Source of the DNA: an uncultured Clostridia bacterium
GTDB lineage: Bacteria; Bacillota; Clostridia; TANB77; CAG-508
DNA length: 59,313 nucleotides
NCBI GenBank assembly: GCA_934121885.1
Contig: CAKOVH010000010.1
Location: 1 to 59,313, forward strand
Direction of reading: 5' to 3'
Part shown: piece by piece, positions 57,644-59,313 of the stretch
How positions within the stretch are numbered: position 1 is the first letter of the stretch
Layout: each line of letters begins with the position of its first letter
Made by a program: the position numbers and the translations under genes
Notes under the pieces: generated by a model
What the model was told of the DNA's origin: nothing
The model's database searches: none
What the model saw: the letters and a program-made list of their open reading frames with translations, nothing else

Positions 57644-58519
57644 TTAAAAGAATTCAACTGTATATTTACATTCAAAAGTTTGTGCTGGTTTTAATGATAT
57701 AATATCTTGCTTTTGAATAAATACTCCTGTACTTTTAATGGTATCTGCTGTTGAATACCATGGTTCAATACATACAAATGGAGCATTAGGCTTAGACCAA
57801 ACTGCTAAATATGGAAAACCTGTAAAATCCATTGTAAGTAATGTTCTGTCTTCGTGTTCTTCTCTATGTTTTAAGCTTATTTTTGTAGATGTGATTCCTT
57901 TCATAATAAGTGCATCATCATTAAATGTATTTGAATCTAGATTTATTCTTCTTTTATCTGCCATCTTATTACGTGCATATTCTGTTCCAACTAAGCCATC
58001 TACTAAATACAAAAAGTGAATTTTATCTTCATCTTCTTCAAATTCTAAATAGTAGTTTTCTTTTTTAAGTTCATTTACATCTATTTTAAATGCAGGATGT
58101 CCTCCAATTCCAAATGGAAGTGTAACATCTCCAGTATTTATAACTCTGTACATTGTTGTTAATTTATTTTCATCTAGGCGATAAGTTGTATATAATTCAA
58201 AATCATATGGATATCTGTTTTTTGTAATTTGATTTCCTCTTAATACATAAGAATGAAAGTTGTCTAACTTTGTAATTGGTTCAAATTCCATATCTCTTGC
58301 AAAACCATGTTGTGGCATTTCAAATATTCGCCCATTTATTATGGTTTGATTTTTCTTTAGCTTACCTACTACTGGAAATAATACAGGAGCATGTCTTTTC
58401 CAATATACTTTTCCATTTTCGTCTACACAATCTACGCCTTGGTGGATACGTTCTTCGCCATTTAGTTTAAAGCTTATTAGTTCTCCACCCATTTTTGAGG
58501 TTAGCATTTTTGTATACAT
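57644..58519 (-). CDS. Aldose 1-epimerase family protein (GalM-like)
   Basis: 291 residues. Beta-supersandwich sugar-mutarotase fold, with conserved LFPVVGKL, FEMPQHGFARDMEF (active-site His), GIGGHPAFKI (second His region), and FVCIEPWYSTADT with the catalytic Glu. This subfamily (LacX/YihR type) has less certain substrates than classical GalM. Upstream region 58520-58770 is AT-rich and holds its promoter and the terminator at 58717-58758. Confidence 0.88.
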   Translation of the reverse strand: MYTKMLTSKMGGELISFKLNGEERIHQGVDCVDENGKVYWKRHAPVLFPVVGKLKKNQTIINGRIFEMPQHGFARDMEFEPITKLDNFHSYVLRGNQITKNRYPYDFELYTTYRLDENKLTTMYRVINTGDVTLPFGIGGHPAFKIDVNELKKENYYLEFEEDEDKIHFLYLVDGLVGTEYARNKMADKRRINLDSNTFNDDALIMKGITSTKISLKHREEHEDRTLLTMDFTGFPYLAVWSKPNAPFVCIEPWYSTADTIKSTGVFIQKQDIISLKPAQTFECKYTVEFF

Positions 58520-58716
58520 CTTTTCTCTCCTTATCTTTCAATTTTTCTTCATTTTTCTACAATTTTATCCCCTATATCATATTGTTTTTTTATGTAAATG
58601 TCAAGTATTTTGCATAATTTTAAGCTCTTTTTTGCAATATATCTGGTTAAATTCACTCAATTGAAGTTTTTAACATTTTCTAATGTCTTAATTATTTTTA
58701 ATTAAATATTATATAC

Positions 58717-58758
58717 AAAAACACAATAATTGCATTACTAACAATTATTGTGTTTTAA
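58717..58758 (-). terminator. Terminator of the small structured unit
   Basis: AAAACACAATAATTG / CAATTATTGTGTTTT, perfect 15-bp stem with T-rich tail. Confidence 0.9.
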
Positions 58759-58772
58759 ACTTAGCCAGAAAT

Positions 58773-58841
58773 TTAATCTAAACTATAAAGCAGTTCTAAA
58801 CTACACTCTTTTAATCTTTTTGACATTTCTACCATTCCCAT
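58773..58841 (-). CDS. Possible 22-residue peptide
   Basis: ATG 58841 with GGGGGG six bases before and TAA just before a perfect terminator. The peptide begins MGMVEMSKRLKECSLELLYS and is amphipathic with a single Cys. It is not recognised. It could equally be a leader or a non-coding RNA end. Confidence 0.4.
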   Translation of the reverse strand: MGMVEMSKRLKECSLELLYSLD

Positions 58842-58862
58842 AATTTTCCCCCCATCTGCCTT

Positions 58863-58935
58863 GCACTAAAGCGCACACTATTTACCCGACGCTAGACCTG
58901 GTAGATATTGATTTTTTTACTATTCTTTTCAGTGC
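58863..58935 (-). ncRNA. Candidate structured leader RNA
   Basis: On the minus strand GCACTGAA (58928-58935) pairs with TTTAGTGC (58863-58870), eight pairs with one G-U. Inside are TACC / GGTA and the GC-richer TACCAGGTCTAGCGTC, unlike the AT-rich flanks. It lies just ahead of the GGGGGG and short ORF. No family recognised. Confidence 0.35.
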
Positions 58936-58988
58936 TACTTTAAATTAAAATTTTTCTACTTTTTCATGTTAACATAATAGATACTAGA

Positions 58989-59313
58989 TTATAGAGAAAC
59001 TACAGGGCACACGCCAAACGAGTTGATATAGCTGGCGCCGCCCACGTGCGCGTTGTTGGCGTAGCCGCTCACAACAAGCACGTTGCTATTGCCGCCAAGA
59101 AGAAGGCGAAGCCAACCACCAGTAGTTACTTCCTGCTGTCATAAATATGTTATTTGGTCCTGCTTCTATTGTGTTACTTGCTGTAGAATACCCTGAATCA
59201 TTATTATAATTTCCATTTGCTCCTACTGAATATCCTTTTGCATTTCCTATTTTACATATTAATGTTGTTGAATCTTTATTATTATCTTTCCATACATTAT
59301 ATGCTTTCATATA
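58989..59313 (-). CDS. Partial C-terminus of a C-type-lectin-like variable protein, DGR-target-like, with CGG +1 shift
   Basis: Only the last 107 residues are in the window. They hold IGNAKGYSVGANGNYN and NYWWLASPSS, then CGG (59092-59094), with a stop two codons on. Skipping the C gives W-GNSNVLVVSGYANNAHVG and ends INSFGVCPVVSL, the normal end of the WWLASPS...GVRPVVSL family (Cys for Arg here). The last about 105 bases are GC-rich (over 55%) and full of NNC codons, in sharp contrast with the AT-rich upstream part; in diversity-generating retroelements adenine mutagenesis of AAC codons leaves exactly this pattern. No reverse transcriptase or template repeat is in the window, so DGR targeting is an inference. 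Confidence 0.65.
59092..59094 (-). other. In-frame CGG, putative +1 recoding site 8 (variable protein)
   Basis: TGG CGG CAA TAG in the zero frame. Skipping C gives TGG GGC AAT AGC and the frame runs to TAA at 58989-58991 with a family-typical ending. Confidence 0.7.

Noticed and set aside
58863..58935. preQ1-I or cyclic-di-GMP riboswitch upstream of the 22-codon ORF
   Set aside because: AGGTCTAGC recalls preQ1-I, but the A-rich 3' tail and matching stem are absent; no c-di-GMP core was seen.
58860..58990. Template repeat for the variable region directly downstream
   Set aside because: No stretch there resembles the variable region even allowing adenine changes.

Overview
The window looks like chromosome of a very AT-rich (about 27-30% GC by eye), endospore-forming Clostridia-type Firmicute. 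The support is a spoIIAA-spoIIAB-sigF operon followed by spoIID and spoIIQ homologues, a yqfC/yqfD/pdaA sporulation block, a glmS ribozyme, a valS T-box leader, an agr-type cyclic-peptide quorum system, A/T-ending codons and classical intrinsic terminators. I saw no tRNA, rRNA, CRISPR array or insertion sequence.

Layout. 1-9 kb: (AG)14 microsatellite, rimO, a CapA-like protein, acyl-CoA synthetase (+), RNase E/G, pth and two glycosyltransferases. 9-17 kb: a long leftward gene run (pdaA, yqfC, yqfD, an unknown 430-residue protein, a YbeY-DgkA-PAP2 triple fusion, a DUF3048 protein, era, yqzL-like, recO). 17-21.6 kb: agrA-agrC (+) facing agrB-agrD (-) with a PPP phosphatase between them. 21.7-30 kb: pseudouridine synthase, rRNA methyltransferase-like protein, uvrC, glmS with its ribozyme, and a compositionally foreign ClpB/FtsH chimera. 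30-45 kb: ABC exporter, dnaE, pentapeptide-repeat protein, YbhN-like flippase, proS, scpB, SSB-like protein, murI and small proteins. 45-53 kb: addA, spoIIQ, spoIID, sigF, spoIIAB, spoIIAA with Spo0A boxes. 53-59.3 kb: Fic, valS with T-box, an aldose-epimerase-like protein, a small structured transcription unit, and the 3' end of a protein with a GC-rich tail resembling the variable region of a diversity-generating retroelement target.

Main observation. Seven genes that should be intact (acyl-CoA synthetase, yqfD, uvrC, dnaE, addA, sigF and the partial variable protein) are each interrupted at an in-frame CGG codon. In every case skipping the single C, so that the next codon is GGN (Gly), restores the family's conserved sequence and a normal length. 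yqfD has two CGGs in tandem, and the second enters frame only if the first has been skipped. By eye I found no in-frame CGG in any native gene here that is not such a site, although out-of-frame CGG is common. The only CGG codons that must be read as Arg lie in two compositionally foreign genes (27909-29924 and 52935-53246). This suggests that CGG is not a normal Arg codon in this organism but a +1 frameshift (or CGGN quadruplet) signal. The main rival explanation is a systematic C-insertion sequencing artefact. If the recoding is real, DNA replication and repair (DnaE, UvrC, AddA) and forespore sigma-F depend on it.
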